Shown piece after piece: positions 24,261-37,361 of a DNA stretch of 64,000 bases (its first letter is position 1; every line of letters begins with the position of its first letter). Under the pieces are notes generated by a model that saw nothing but the letters and a program-made list of their open reading frames with translations, was not told the origin of the DNA and did no database searches. A program made the position numbers and the translations under genes. The DNA is taken from the NCBI GenBank assembly GCA_949358305.1, contig OX442324.1, forward strand, positions 1,973,501 through 2,037,500. The letters run 5' to 3'. Source of the DNA: Strigamia acuminata. Taxonomy: Eukaryota; Arthropoda; Chilopoda; Geophilomorpha; Linotaeniidae.

Positions 24261-25553
24261 TTTGTCTCTCTTTGCACCTGTAAAGATCTTACACCTACTT
24301 TATACATCGTGGCAGATTGCGCTTATCAGTTTACGTTCGCGACAATGTTTTACGTAAAATTTTATTTTGAAAATTGGAAAATCGTTAAAATTGTTTAATG
24401 AATCGACATTATGCTAAGGCAGCAAAAAAGGATTATTTATCCCGAAATTTCAAAGAAAAAATGATCAAATTAATGTCTTTTAAATCCAATTTCATCAATT
24501 TCTGAGTTTGGGCCAATTGAGGGTTATTTTTTTTTACCTGTTAAGAAAAAGAGAAATCCAGAATTAACAAAAACGTGGAAAAGAATGCGAACAATAAATC
24601 ATGTTAACTTACCAATTTTAATCAAACATTGCTTCAATCAAATTTTGCTTTATTATATAGTTATATACCGATAATGTAATGTATATAAACATTTACTTTA
24701 CGTCCACATGCTCTCTATATTTATTGGAGCACGCGCAGAACGATCAAATACCTTTTTATTGGCACTCCAAACGACAATTAGAGACAAAAACAAGCGAATG
24801 ATTCAAAAAGGCTGTGTAAATAGTATTTCAAGATGACAAAAACAAAAGAGAAAATTAAATTAAATTGAATTGAATTGAATAAAATAAATTTCATCAATAT
24901 TGAATCAATATTGAATAATCAATCAGCAGATACGTGGACTCTCGGTGAATAAACTTCCGTGACAACGATATTATGGGATAAGTCCTCCAGAAATTATATT
25001 TCACGTATCATACATTGCAATTATTCACTTTCAATATATACAACACCAACAAATGTCCAAATAATAATTATAATAGGTAATAAATCATGTGTATAAAATC
25101 TGTGTGGCTACAATGGCCGATAACTGTTCGCATCTAAGCGTTTCGGCTCGCAATTATCGATGTGCGGGTCAGAAATTTTGAAAAATCGCCTCGTGTCAAC
25201 AGGCAATACACATATGTGACAATATGCAATGAAAGATTGTGTATTGCATGCCACATGATTGCGATTTTTGTCTGTCTAATGGAAAATTTGTGACCGTTTC
25301 GATCGCAAGTTCGTAATTTTATATCACAATCAGATGCAAACAGTTATCTACATGGAAAGAAAACAAACAAAAAAATGTAAAAAAAAGTCATACGTAACGT
25401 AGCCCATTACCAAGCAACGTAAGTTCAAACTAGAAACGAATCAAACGATTAAACCTGAAGATATTATCGAAACACGTTGTTGAGAATATATATATATCGA
25501 TATTTATATATTCCATTAGTTAGGTTACATAATTCGATGAATGAATTCTTCTG
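23484..25553. other. Noncoding region between transposase-like gene and zinc-finger gene
   Basis: It must contain the 5' exon(s) of the transposase-like gene, which I could not place. A minus-strand donor near 24609 follows a short AT-rich stretch but carries an in-frame stop. Otherwise there is AT-rich sequence and a weakly palindromic block at about 25135-25310 (GCAATACACATA facing TGTGTATTGC). Confidence 0.5.
24199..24264. repeat. (ATCT)n/(TTTC)n microsatellite
   Basis: About twelve ATCT units passing into TTTC units. Confidence 0.92.
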
Positions 25554-25949
25554 TCATGAATTGTTACCGGTCATTGTTGCAAAGGTAAACTTTTGAATGT
25601 CCAGCGTGGTTTTGTGTTGAATTTCCAGATGCTTATGCAAGTCAACAGTTTTATTACATCGAAATTCAGTGCATAAGGGACATTGCATTGGAGATTTGCT
25701 TGACAAATTTGTTGTATCTTCACCATGTATATTTCTAATGTGACGTCTTTGGGCACTAATCGAAGAAAATTCTTTTTCGCATAAAAAGCACTTGAGGGCC
25801 GACTTGGGCATGTCTTCCTGCAAACATTGACAATTCGTCGATTAATTAACAGTAGGCGAAATCAATCACGTTTTTCAGATTAGAAACGTGCTTCCAACCA
25901 CCAAATCCTTTCATCACAAACTTACCGCTTTACATTCAACGATCTCCAT
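25554..25949 (-). CDS. Small C2H2 zinc-finger protein, 95 aa
   Basis: Two coding exons, 25949-25926 (MEIVECKA) and 25817-25554, are joined in frame across a GT-AG intron. One finger is CFLCEKEF...QRRHIRNIH and a second, looser one is CPLCTEF...LHKHLEIQH. The protein is too short to assign to a named family. A candidate noncoding exon lies upstream: minus-strand donor CCA|gtaagt with its last base at 26148, joining an acceptor just before TTACTATGG. Nucleic-acid binding is inferred from the fingers only. Confidence 0.65.
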
Positions 25950-27277
25950 AGTAACTGTGTCAACGAAAAACAATAAATTTTTACTTGTCACGTATTTATT
26001 TTGTTATTCACATCCTAAAGTGAAAACTAAAGTTCATTTCTCGTAATACAATCAAGGCAAATTCGGATTGAACATACTTGTAGCGCGAAACGGGCATCCA
26101 TGTTCCTGAGAGAAGGTTGGCTAGGAAATTGCAACCGATCAACTTACTGGAAACGTTAACCGACATTCGCGCATTAAGCGTGATCTTTTCACTTCTCTTT
26201 TATTCAAATCTTTATTTCTATCGAGAAATAATACTAAATGTTGGCCTTGGCGCGTTCGATCGCAGTGATTTTTACCCGTAGTGACGAGGATGAAACCGGG
26301 TGGATGACGAGCAAATTCAAATACAATTTTTCATCGATTAATCGCGACTCGCTTGAAAGCTAGCAAATCAAAATACAGCAGTAAAGGCTTTTCTTCTGAT
26401 CGTCAGAAAATATACTTTTCCCACAAAAAAATATTACATGCAGTCACCCAAATTATACTATTATAATTATTACCTTTTTAAAGTACTTAATACTAACACG
26501 TAAAAAAATTATTTTTTTTCATTTCTATTCTTGCGTACACGCTGATGCTGCAGCGGCTGAAACCGGAACTAATTTCAAAATAATCCGCATTGACAAACCC
26601 AACCCACTGCAACCAAGGACGACTACTCCAAGTAGTCGTCCTTGCTGCAACCAGATCAGTGGAGCAACCAGTTTTTATTTTTATCATTTTACGGTGAATT
26701 TTTTTTTGTTTTTATAACTTTTGAATGTTTGAATTTCCAAATTCTAAAATTAAATTTCTAATTTCTTGTTGAAACAGTGACCATGAAATACATTACAATA
26801 ATATTTTTTTTTAAATTTATAAATAAATAATTTCATTGAATCCATATTTTAACTAGAAATATATTTATTTGTAGTTTTCCATGACTTCTAAAGTCTTTCG
26901 TATCAAAAATGAATTACAAAAGTTTTCGAGTCCCGGATTTATTATTATTATTAAATTAATCAAACATTAAACAGTTATACTTAAAGACCTCATGTTGATG
27001 TTTGACCTAATGAGCCAAATAAATCATTCAAAGCAGAATATAAATTATTTATTTTATGAATAAAATAAAAAGTTTTTATAAAAAAAAAAAAATTACAGAT
27101 TAGCATTGTTGAAAACGCAGTTCTTGCTCACCAATAAAAACTGACCAGAAGAAACCAAAATGATAAAAACAGGGGGTAAAGGTCTAGGGGTTGATGCAAA
27201 AATAGAAGGGGAGAGGTGCCTTATTCTGTAGAGGAGCTGTCACTGGACCCCACAGTGGACAGAGGTTACATTCCACT
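25950..27277. other. Intergenic region between zinc-finger gene (-) and lin-28 (+)
   Basis: The two genes diverge, so both promoters should lie here. Apart from the candidate 5' UTR exon ending at 26148 and the hairpin near 26.6 kb, I see AT-rich sequence and poly-A runs only. Confidence 0.5.
26615..26643. other. 13-bp perfect hairpin with 3-nt loop
   Basis: AAGGACGACTACT and AGTAGTCGTCCTT pair around CCA. Flanks CCACTGCAACC and CTGCAACCAGATCAGTGG give partial outer pairing. This may be the core of an old palindromic element; too short for a typical microRNA precursor. Confidence 0.55.
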
Positions 27278-30200
27278 ATGGCCGCTTCTTACAATGGTAA
27301 GTGTAAAAAATATTTATTTTTTTCAAGTTTTTCACCTTGGTTTTGAAAAAAAAAATTCTTTATATTTTGGAGCTTGTTTACAATTTCCCATCAAAATAAT
27401 CATAATGAGTGGAATTTCGAATAATATTTTGATTCTCACAAGGGAGAAGGGAGAAAATGAATAAAGAAAAAAATATATATCTTGCTCACACTGATAAATG
27501 TTTTTATTTGCTCTTTTATTGCTTTTATTGTTTTCGTGCAACATTCTTCCCAGAATGTGAATGAAGGTGAAAAATGCCAAACATTTTATAACTGTTTGGT
27601 AAAAAAATAAGACAAATAATGAAAATTATTTTTAAAAACATAAATAAATCTTAAGTAAACATTAAATTCCAATCAAACGTAAACAATTCTTGCCAGAATT
27701 AAAATAATTCACGTGAAAACAAGATGTTCATGTCCTTTTCGCGTGACAAAACAGTAGCGGTTGTAAACACTAACTAGATAAGCAACTGTTGGGAGCAACC
27801 GCGAGTGGCGCTGCCATCATAAATACATCAACTGCAATAACGATTAGAATGTGCAAATGCGAATTGTTTAAAGCAAATAAGAAATCTTATCTTTTATTAG
27901 TAATAAAAATAGTTTCAACTGCAGTCTGCGTTCAGTATCTTGATGCCGAATTCAAACATTAAATTCCATTTGTTTGCACACGAAAATTGTTTATTGCATT
28001 ATTGCATTTAAACTTTTGTATTAGTTGCGTTTAATTAATACGGATTTGTCTGTTTGATTTTGACATACTTGTATACAGTATAATATGCTTTGCAGGTGGG
28101 TCTGGACGAAGAAGACGAGGCCATTGTAAATGGTTCAATGTTGCCAAAGGATGGGGTTTTATAACGCCAGATGATGGTGGACAAGACGTATTTGTACATC
28201 AGGTAAGTAGGCAATCTTTTCATTATTTTATGCACGATAAATTAAAAGTTTTTTTTTTTTTGCATAATAGTCCGTGATCCAAATGTCTGGTTTTCGAAGT
28301 CTCGGTGATGACGAGGAAATCGAGTTTGAATGCAAATCTTCGGGCAAAGGTTTAGAAGCAGTTTTAGTTACTGGACCTGAAGGTGGCGATTGTCAAGGAA
28401 GTCACAGAAGACCCATGTCAAAGAAGAGATTTCGAAAAATGAGGTATAACGCAAAGTGTGTACAGAAGGTGATGAACAATGGCTGCATCCAATCAATGCT
28501 TAATTGCTTAGAGAAAAAAAAAGGAAAAAAAAACAACAAAAAAAAAACAGATTTTTTTGGTATCTTTGAAAAAATCCCAACGAAACTGTTTAGAACTAAA
28601 GCTTGGCTGCAGCTATTGTATTGTTAAAAAGTAAGATAATGTGAAATGATTGCAATGCAATTTTAGAGGTCGTGTCCAAATGACCAAATCCAAAACTTCC
28701 CTTCAGTTTAGCCCTTTTAAGGTTATCTACCAGGTGGCATAAAAAAAATCCATTGAGATTCAATGGCCCGGTCTCTTGACTTGCCTTGACCACAGTATTA
28801 AAAAAAATAGACCGGGCAAATGCTGACGTCATTAAATCTCAATGGTTTTGTATGCCTCCTCGCAGGAGCGGATTTGTAGGTTCTCGTAGTTTTCGCAGGA
28901 GAAGGGCCCCATGTGGCAGTGGGAGCCCCAAATTCCAAAACAGAATTTTTTTGGACATTTTTTTTAAAAATTAAGGTCCCACAGACGAGAAATTCACTTC
29001 TGTCTTGTTGTGGACAAACTTACAACTAGCTGTACTGCGGGAAAGTTTTTGTCAACTGGTGTACTTTTCTTCCTGATAACGTTTTGAACATGAAACGTTA
29101 TCTACATGGTTCCAACAACCATACGTCTGTATAAAAAATACATCCTTATTTGACATATTCAAATGTCTGACACTAGCTGCATTCGAATAGCCAGTTTAAG
29201 ACTGCAGTTGAAAATGTTTTGCCGTTTAAATGCTGTAGAGGGTTGGGCCCGCTACTGCTGTTACGTTACCATTACTGAAGCGGATGCTGCAAATCCGCTA
29301 TTTTTGTATCGTTTAAGCGCTAAAGTAGCGGCGATAATTCGCATGTCATAAATAGCGCAAGGGTAATGATAAAGCCAGGATAAAGCACTACGTCTGCGCT
29401 ATTGAATGAAGGTATTATTAACCCCACAACACTCTACTCTAGTTCAATAAATAATACTCCGTAGTATATTATAGTGTAACATAACGTTCACACCATGCGT
29501 CCATGAACCTAAAGGTATGCCACCCTACACCAAAAGTGACATATTGAATAAAATGTACATTTTAATTCTAATGATCAAGGTACAATAATTTTTTTTGAGA
29601 AAAAAATCATGTAAGAAATTTCTTATTTTTTCAAATAGCGGAAAAGTAGCAAAATTGTAGCACTACAGTACGAAAAAATAATTCGCACAAAGTTGACACG
29701 ATTTTTTGTAAGTGGCGCTGCTACGAGCGATTAATAGCGCAGATGAATCAACACTAGTTTTTTGAGCAGCTGGCCCGACCATTGATGCTGTGCACATGCC
29801 CACTGCGACTGAAGACAGACTAAATGAGCCGCCATATGTTAAGTTAGGTGGGGACAACCCCCTCACTTGTCAGTCAAGCAATTTAAAACGATGTTTAGTC
29901 CAAATGACTGCGAAGCTGTATGCACAGTAGTTCGGAAATAAACATCAACACATGTGCTCTCAACAGATTTTATCTATAAACAAACATTTGACATTTTATA
30001 GGCTGTTTGCTTACTTTTTAGTTCAATAACTATGTACAGTACTTAACTTTCTCCTACACCTAGTTTCTAGTAACAGAACTGCTATTCTGAACTGCTCTTC
30101 CAAGCTTAGCGTGAACACAGAAGTAGTAAAGGACAAACCCAACTTTTAATGCATTTGCTGCAAAGCAATTATTCAATAAACACCGAGTTGCAGTTATGAG

Positions 30201-31325
30201 TAAAATAAGGTTATGTCCAGTCAATCAGAAGCAACCTTAGCCTCGAGAAAAGAAACCATAACGTTGTATCTGAATAAATGAATGTTTTTTTTTGTAGTTC
30301 CAGATCCAAGTCCTAATCAATCGTCAAATTACTGATTAGCTACAAACTCTATCTATCCAAAGAATGCACTATTTCTCATTTGTCAGTGAGTAATTTACTG
30401 CTGGCTTCCTCACACATCAGAAAAAAGTGCCGATAACTTGTTCGTTTTATTGAAAGAGGGTGCTGATTACATTAGAGCACTCCAACTAACAAATAATTCA
30501 GTTAGAGCGGATATGTCGCTGGCCAAAAACAAACTCATTTCTTAGCATGTGTTGTGATTGTCTGAGATAATCAACTGATCATTCAACAAAAGACTGGCAA
30601 ATGCTGATGTCATTGAATCTTAGTCGATTTTGATGCCTCTGTTGGGCAAACGTAAAATTGCTGAACTTGAGAAATGTTGTTTGTTTACGTTCAAATTTTA
30701 CTGCACCAACCTACACCAATGTTCAGGGCCAGAATCTCGATGCTAAATCGCCAATCTATGCAGATAATTCCTGAATTCCAGTTTCTGTGTTAGCAGTGTT
30801 GAATAAAGTAAATGAACAACTATAAACACAGTAGAATTTTAAACGGCTTGTCTCGAATCGATCTAGCTTGAAAAATGGTCGCAGTGGGCATGCGCATAAC
30901 ATTTAAACATGAATGAGCCAAGTAAGAAATGAATTGATAAGAAAAGTATCACATTTTTGTTGCTTTATTTTCTTGAGTGCAAAAAGCTCGACAATACAGA
31001 AAAGCGTGGTAAATCCATGTGCAGAATTGTGTTGCTGTCATTGTAGTAATATCATTGCAGGTGCTACAATTGCGGTGAATTTGCCAATCACATTGCTGCC
31101 AAATGTGCACTGGGACCACAACCCAAACGATGTCATCTGTGTAAGGCGGTGGATCATCTAATTGCCGACTGCCCTCAACGTGATGACAAACGAAAAACTT
31201 CTGCCAGTAATGGAGACTCCAACATACATTCCACTACAAATGGCAATGACAAAGAACATCTTGCGACCACAATTACATCAAATTCGAATTCAACAAAACA
31301 TGATGCAACAACAAATGATTCCTAA
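27278..31325 (+). CDS. lin-28: Lin-28 RNA-binding protein
   Basis: Exons 27278-27296, 28096-28202, 28271-28443 and 31061-31325 give 187 aa in one frame (human LIN28A 209). The first exon codes only MAASYN and part of a Gly, then [20 protein letters not shown] opens the cold-shock domain, residues about 15-90. It includes the RNA-binding GWGF and DVFVHQS motifs and QMSGFRSL. The last exon carries two CCHC knuckles, [15 protein letters not shown] and [14 protein letters not shown], separated by ALGPQPKR, then a Thr/Asn/Ser tail. Lin-28 binds let-7 precursors and mRNAs to control developmental timing. Start choice is supported by splice phase and similarity. Intron 3 (28444-31060) is filled with mobile-element remnants. 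AATAAA at about 31418 suggests a short 3' UTR; no let-7 seed match (CTACCTC) was seen to 32340. Confidence 0.95.
28727..28875. mobile_element. Short inverted-repeat element in lin-28 intron 3
   Basis: AGGTGGCATA...CCATTGAGATT on the left faces AATCTCAATGG...TATGCCTCCT on the right, with an inner GGCCCGGTCT/AGACCGGGC pair. A second right arm (GCAAATGCTGATGTCATTGA, then GATGCCTC) occurs near 30598-30642. Confidence 0.55.
29754..29930 (+). mobile_element. Diverged copy of the 61.2-kb MITE family
   Basis: GCCCACTGCGACTGAAGACA and GATGTTTAGTCCAAATGA closely match the interior of the element at 61249-61459. Its ends are decayed. Confidence 0.5.
30930..31050 (+). repeat. Degenerate repeat just upstream of lin-28 exon 4
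   Basis: TTGTGTTGCTGTCATT and GAGTGCAAAAAGCTCGACAA resemble the interior of the element at 32972-33166. Confidence 0.35.
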
Positions 31326-32440
31326 TCTAAGCCACACAGGGAAATTAATTCCAACTACTCAGACAGGGTAAACGAAATTCGATATTCCAAGTAGTTCCTA
31401 ACGTTTCACTTCAAAGAAATAAACATTACCAAGTATTTTTTAAATACTGTTATGCTTTAATCATGTTGTGATGTTCCTAAAGAAATTTAAGAAAAATCAA
31501 TTTTTTCAATCTTATGACGAGAACAAATTGTATTATCAATTAAAAAATATTATATTATAGTAGCAGACGAATTCAATTTTTCACTAACTTGTAAGTCACA
31601 CCTTCTAGCCACCCAAATTGTAAAAGTGTCAGTTTTTGCATTTTCTAACTAGATCCTCAATTTTCACCGAGGAAGCAAATAGTCATTAAATACAATCCAC
31701 AGATGCACAGGTAACAAAACAAACATGCTTAGTTGGCAAGCAATGCATGACACGTGATTGCTGTCATCCAATCAGCGGACAGAACAACGATTCAATAGGA
31801 AATAACACACAGACATGTGTCCATGTTATCCTTGGTTCGTGGTTCAAGTTTCTTCCATTATTAAAAATTATTAAAAATAATCAAGCTGCTTTGCATATGC
31901 AGAATAGAATGTTCGTTATTTTCCTTTCAGTTTTTTAACTGAATCAACCAATTAATAATGCTGCTTGAGAGTATTCAGATTAAAATTGAACTACTCCTTA
32001 AATGGAGCACTTAGAAATTGTGTGTTAGCATGGGCAATTTTGTATTAAGGTTCTTTATTACTAATTTTGATCATGGAACACATTTTGTGTTGGTGCGTAA
32101 ATTCTTTTGCAAGTGTAAATCATAATGTGCACTGCAATGGATCAGTTATCAACATTTAAGCTTACATCAAATATTACAGAATTATTGTTGAACAAAAAAT
32201 TTCAATCAAAACTAAATGGAATAGGTACCATTTGACATTTGGTTTTGTGGAGAATAAATTTTCAAAAGATAACACGGTTTTTTTTTTTACAAGAAGAAAA
32301 TACAAGGATTATAATAATTTTGAAATAAAACAGGTAATAGATTATTACATGTTGTTGGTTGTATAGTTAGTTGTGTGATGATATAATAATAATAATACAC
32401 TACCCAAGAAATTATAAAGAATTCAATTTTTATTATATCT
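31326..32440. other. Convergent region lin-28 / PCNP
   Basis: It contains the lin-28 3' UTR (AATAAA near 31418) and AT-rich sequence up to the PCNP stop codon. No further gene or named repeat was recognised. Confidence 0.6.
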
Positions 32441-35400
32441 TTATTCAAAACTATCAATCTTATTCTTCATTTTTCTCTCAAACATTTTCTTAGTATCGCA
32501 GAAACCTTGCCTTGTTTTTCCAAATGAATTTGGCCCAGCTGAGGTTGGCGTTTCTCTGTGAAACAAAAATACAGTTACAATTCTACATTTTCTAGCTAAA
32601 GTAGCTACAAAATAAACAAATTATGCAATAACCAAAAACCGAGTGACCACAACGAGCCACACAGAAGCGACATTCGTAAAAGACATTTCAAGTTGACTTT
32701 TCGTCTTTCGCTTGTTGAACCCCGAAATGTAGCCATTTTCTCAAAGCCCTTCCTTCGTCTACAAACTATGGGACGTGCAGAGTTGCTGACGCGAACAGCT
32801 AGTTGATGTATTTGACGACATTCAATTACTAGAACCATAAAACAAAGAATTCTGGAAGCAACCCATCCTCGACTCCAATCTGTCGCAGGTTATCCGCATT
32901 GATATTCACTACATAATTGGTATTTGGTGATTAGAATATTCGCTGCATCTGCATCCATCCCCTGTACGTGAACTCCCTCTAGTCGGTATCTTGATGCCAA
33001 TTCATACTGCGCACCACATTAAGCCTATTAAGTATAGCACCAAAATTGTGTTGCTTCATTTCTTGTGTGTGCAACAAAAGCGTGACAATTACCGTGTTAA
33101 ATGCATATTCAGAATCAGAATGTGACGCGCAGTTTAAATTTGGCATCAACATACCGGACGCACACTGCAGTCTTCTGGAGACTCCGTCTAGACCGGGCAC
33201 CTGGTCTTCGTCTTCAAGAAGAAGTAAGAAAATGCGACATTCGGTCACGTGACCAATACGGAAGTATTTTGTCATTGACCCATTAACATCAGGGCTTTGG
33301 AGCGAAGCTCAAAGCAGTGGAGCACGAAGCAGTGGAACAAGGCTTTTATCTTGAGCTAGAGCGGAGCCGGAGCACAGAAAATCTTGACTAGCTCCACCCT
33401 GCTCTCATTTCTTTATTCACTTTCGACCCAAACTGAACAATATTGAACAAAAAACTCAAAATATACACATGTGCAGGGTGGGTTCGATTCCCCGCGTCCC
33501 AGGGCCTCCAACTATCAAGATGCAATGCAATGCAGTGCAGTGTAATGCAGTGCAGCATCATGTTTCAAAAATTAAGCAAAGACACTTAAAAAATGTTCAA
33601 ACTGTTTGTGTTTCCCATTAACAACAACAACAAAGGTAGAAAGTGTTTTTCCAAGTACGTTGATAAAACATCTTGCAATGTCTGCTGTTACTGCAGCCTT
33701 GAACGGCTAAACTGCAGCACAGGCAATCTCAAATTTTCACTCATAGTTCAAACAACAAATGAAATGAAGTAAGTAAGACAAAATCGGATAAATGCAACTT
33801 TTCCCTATAGCAAACAGACCATGCTCTACTACTTTGGAATTGAACATTTGTGCCCATATCAAATGATTTAAAAGTTACAAGATGGTTGACCATGATTCCA
33901 ATTTCCAATTTAAAGGGAGATTTTTCATGGTGCCACTCAAATCACCACCTAACACTTCCTATTAACTGTTTCATCACGTTTTTAAATTAATGGGTTTTTT
34001 CTTCAGTAATTCACCTGAAACGGTTTAAACTAGTAAACACCCTGCATACAACAAGGTAGGCATGTCTAAGGATTCATTGGCCTTGGATAAAAGCCAGCTT
34101 TCTGGTCTGGGTGGGGGCCCTTCTCGCAGCTCTTTTTAAAAACATGGTAAAAATATCTTGTTTTTGAATTCAGTGACCCCTGCAGCCGCATAACACTAAA
34201 TAACACCAGAAAACACTGATGTCATAAGATTGGATGCAATTAAACATGCCAGAACAAGTCTTTGTTTGTGAAACTGGGACACATTCAGGAATACATTACC
34301 GGCGTCACTCGTTCAACTTTGGTTTCAAATCTTTAGGGCAATTTTCCCTTTTCTGGAAAACTGTGAGCATGGAAACAGCAAAATAGACTACTCGTACTTT
34401 GCAAATGATGATTTCTCAGCATCATGAAAATGTGAAGCGGTAAAAATAATGGCTCCCAAAAAAATTAACATAAAACCTGATACCCGTGTCATTTCATTTA
34501 AAACGCAAATCAAACAACGTTTCACATCCATAGACAACGAGAAGAAAAGAAATGTCACAACAACTGACTGGGAAACACTTCCAGTTTGCGCCCGGTTTCT
34601 TGATGCCAAATCCAAACTGCGCATCACATTCTGCGCGTACATTTAACATGGCGAATGTCTAGCTTGTGGCACACAGGAAACACAGCAACAAAATTGTGGT
34701 ATCATGCTGTAAATTACTCTTGTTTACTTACTTTAAGCAGCATTATAAAGCCTAATATTAGCCTTAATATGACAGTCAAGCCTCGTTATAACGCAAGGGA
34801 CCCGAAGAATTGCTTCGTTGTAACAAAAGTTCATTATATCAAAATTTTTCAACATGGATGTTCTATGGCCTAATTACCAACCAACCAACCAAACCATTTT
34901 TAAGAATTTGTTATAACAAAAAATTTGTTATATCGCGGTTCATTATAACGAGATTTGACTGTATAAGATAATGATAAAAATTAGGAAATCATCGGCACAG
35001 TTTGGGATGCGCAGTATGAATTTGGCATCAAGCTACCGGGCGCAAACTGTAGCACTACATAATTCAAGAGTCAACTTCCTAAAGGATAAGCACAATCTAA
35101 ACAAAATTCAAGAAAGAAATAACACGAGAATTAGCACTGCATGATAATCATGAGTTGATGTCACAAGATGGCATAAGTATTAGCCCGAGTTTTACGTGGG
35201 ATTCTCAGGTTAAATCTCCTAACAGGGCACAACACGATCATGTTACGTTTTATTGACTGTGCCTAGTGAAACGAACAATCTTAGTTTTAATAAACATTTC
35301 AATTGTATTTTTAATAAGAAATAAATATCAACATAACTTACCAAGCAAACTATCTGCCACCATTTCCATCATTGGAGAATGTGATTGGCTGATACGTATG

Positions 35401-37330
35401 AACGTATACCATGGCGATTAACTTTGCTCTAATGTTTATCCACTAAAGTTGAGCCTATTTCAACTGTAGCCTCAGAAGTCAGTGTAAAGATAAAGAATTC
35501 AGTTTGTAGTATGTACCTTTCCCTTAGAATTATTCTCAGTTTTAATTATAAATGGCATAACCAAAAACTGGAAATTTCCAGTTTGCGGCAAATACTTTTT
35601 CTTTATAAAATGTGTTTTTTTTTTGTTTTTTTTTCCACCAGCAATAAATAATGTTCATTAATTTTTCAGCCAAAAATTCACAAGAAAGAAATGAATTGAG
35701 ATCTGTTCATTTCATCGACTTGCCCTCAAAACATTGCATGCACAAGGAAGGCTTTGGGACTAGTATTTCATTGCATTCCATAATTATTGTATGTAGAATC
35801 GCCAACATAAGTTATATGGCTGATCATTAACCTTTGTGTATGTTTACACCACCGTATTGACGCGCATTTAATGGCATGCCACTAAACAGCGAGTTTAACC
35901 AGACTGTTCTTAAGTCGAATTTTTAGTGACATGCCACAAGAAGTGAGACAAATTTTACAATTTTTTTTGTGTGTAAAATTGGTTATTTTCACTTTTAAAA
36001 TAGAATAAAAGAGATAAAGAGAGGTTCCAAATGGAAATGGAAAATAATAAAAAAAAAAACACAAACAATATAAAGTTGAATTTACTAATATTGGGACTTA
36101 TAAGTGAAAGTTTGAAAATCCCAAATTTGCATCATTTGGCACTTCAGAAAATGGTAAAAGTGAGATTTAGAAAAGTTTTCACAATAATTAAGACTAAAAA
36201 TAAAATAAAATAAATGAATAAAAATAAACAAATGAAATAAAATCGTTCCATATTGAAATGACTGAATGCATAGGTTGCTGAAATTACATAAAAACTCCTA
36301 TTTCACTTTTAGTGGCTTGCTCATAAAACGTTTCTTTTATCACCCTTTTTTGGTATGCTTCGAAAAATGTGAACCTCTAATTGTCACCCGTGCAGAATTA
36401 GAGGTGCACCCTTTATTTGTAAAATTTATCTTTGCCCCACGCGGTAAAAGAACCCCGCGGACAATTGGAAGATATGTTACCCGGTTTTCGAAAATTTTAC
36501 AAAATATCGAGGAAGTGTCAAATTCGGATTGAAGGGCATGCCCTTAAATGTGCGTCAATATGGCAGGTGTTGGCAACCATACTAAAAATATGGTTGCCAA
36601 CAACTCGTACATCAACATCAACACATCCTTCTTTCAACAAAACGTCCTTGACATGCTAAATATGCTAAATTTTGGGTTAACATGAATGAAATCTCTTCGT
36701 CATAATTCCCTTTGACAACTCCACCCGACAGTTAATAGCTTAGCGAATTAGTGCCCACAGCACAAATGACCTCTGCTAAGCAATTTCAAGTTACGATTGA
36801 ACCGAGTCGAATACTCTTTACCAAAAACAAAATTAAAAAATAAAATAGGCCTATAATTAAATACATATTGAATACAAGAAAATTGATCGTTATTGTATTT
36901 TTAACGAAAGAAAACCAAATTTTAGACCACTCATAAATCGCATGGTTATTTTTACAAAGGAGGATGATGCAGATGTTAGCTAGACCCTGCATTATTCCCC
37001 ATGTTTAACTTTGAAATAACCTCATAATTTACAAGAAACAACTATAAACATTTACACACACAAATTTGTGTAAAAATAACAAACATTTTTAACACACCCA
37101 ACCAAAATCATGTTTATCACACTTTATCTTGTGTTTGCAACAATCTTTCCGGAGTAGCACAAAGCGAACCTAAGATACAATTACTGATAAAAGGATCAAA
37201 ATAAGTGGCACAATTACAATGGGCTCCATTGTCCAATTAAATCCCCATCACCAAAATACTTGAGAAAAAAAAATTACAAACAACTAAATGAATAAATAAA
37301 TAAATAAATAAATAAATGAAATGCGGAATT

Positions 37331-37361
<31 letters not shown>

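Noticed and set aside
32979-34873. Several 60-100-codon frames in PCNP intron 4
   Set aside because: They coincide with the MITE inverted repeats and translate TIR sequence.
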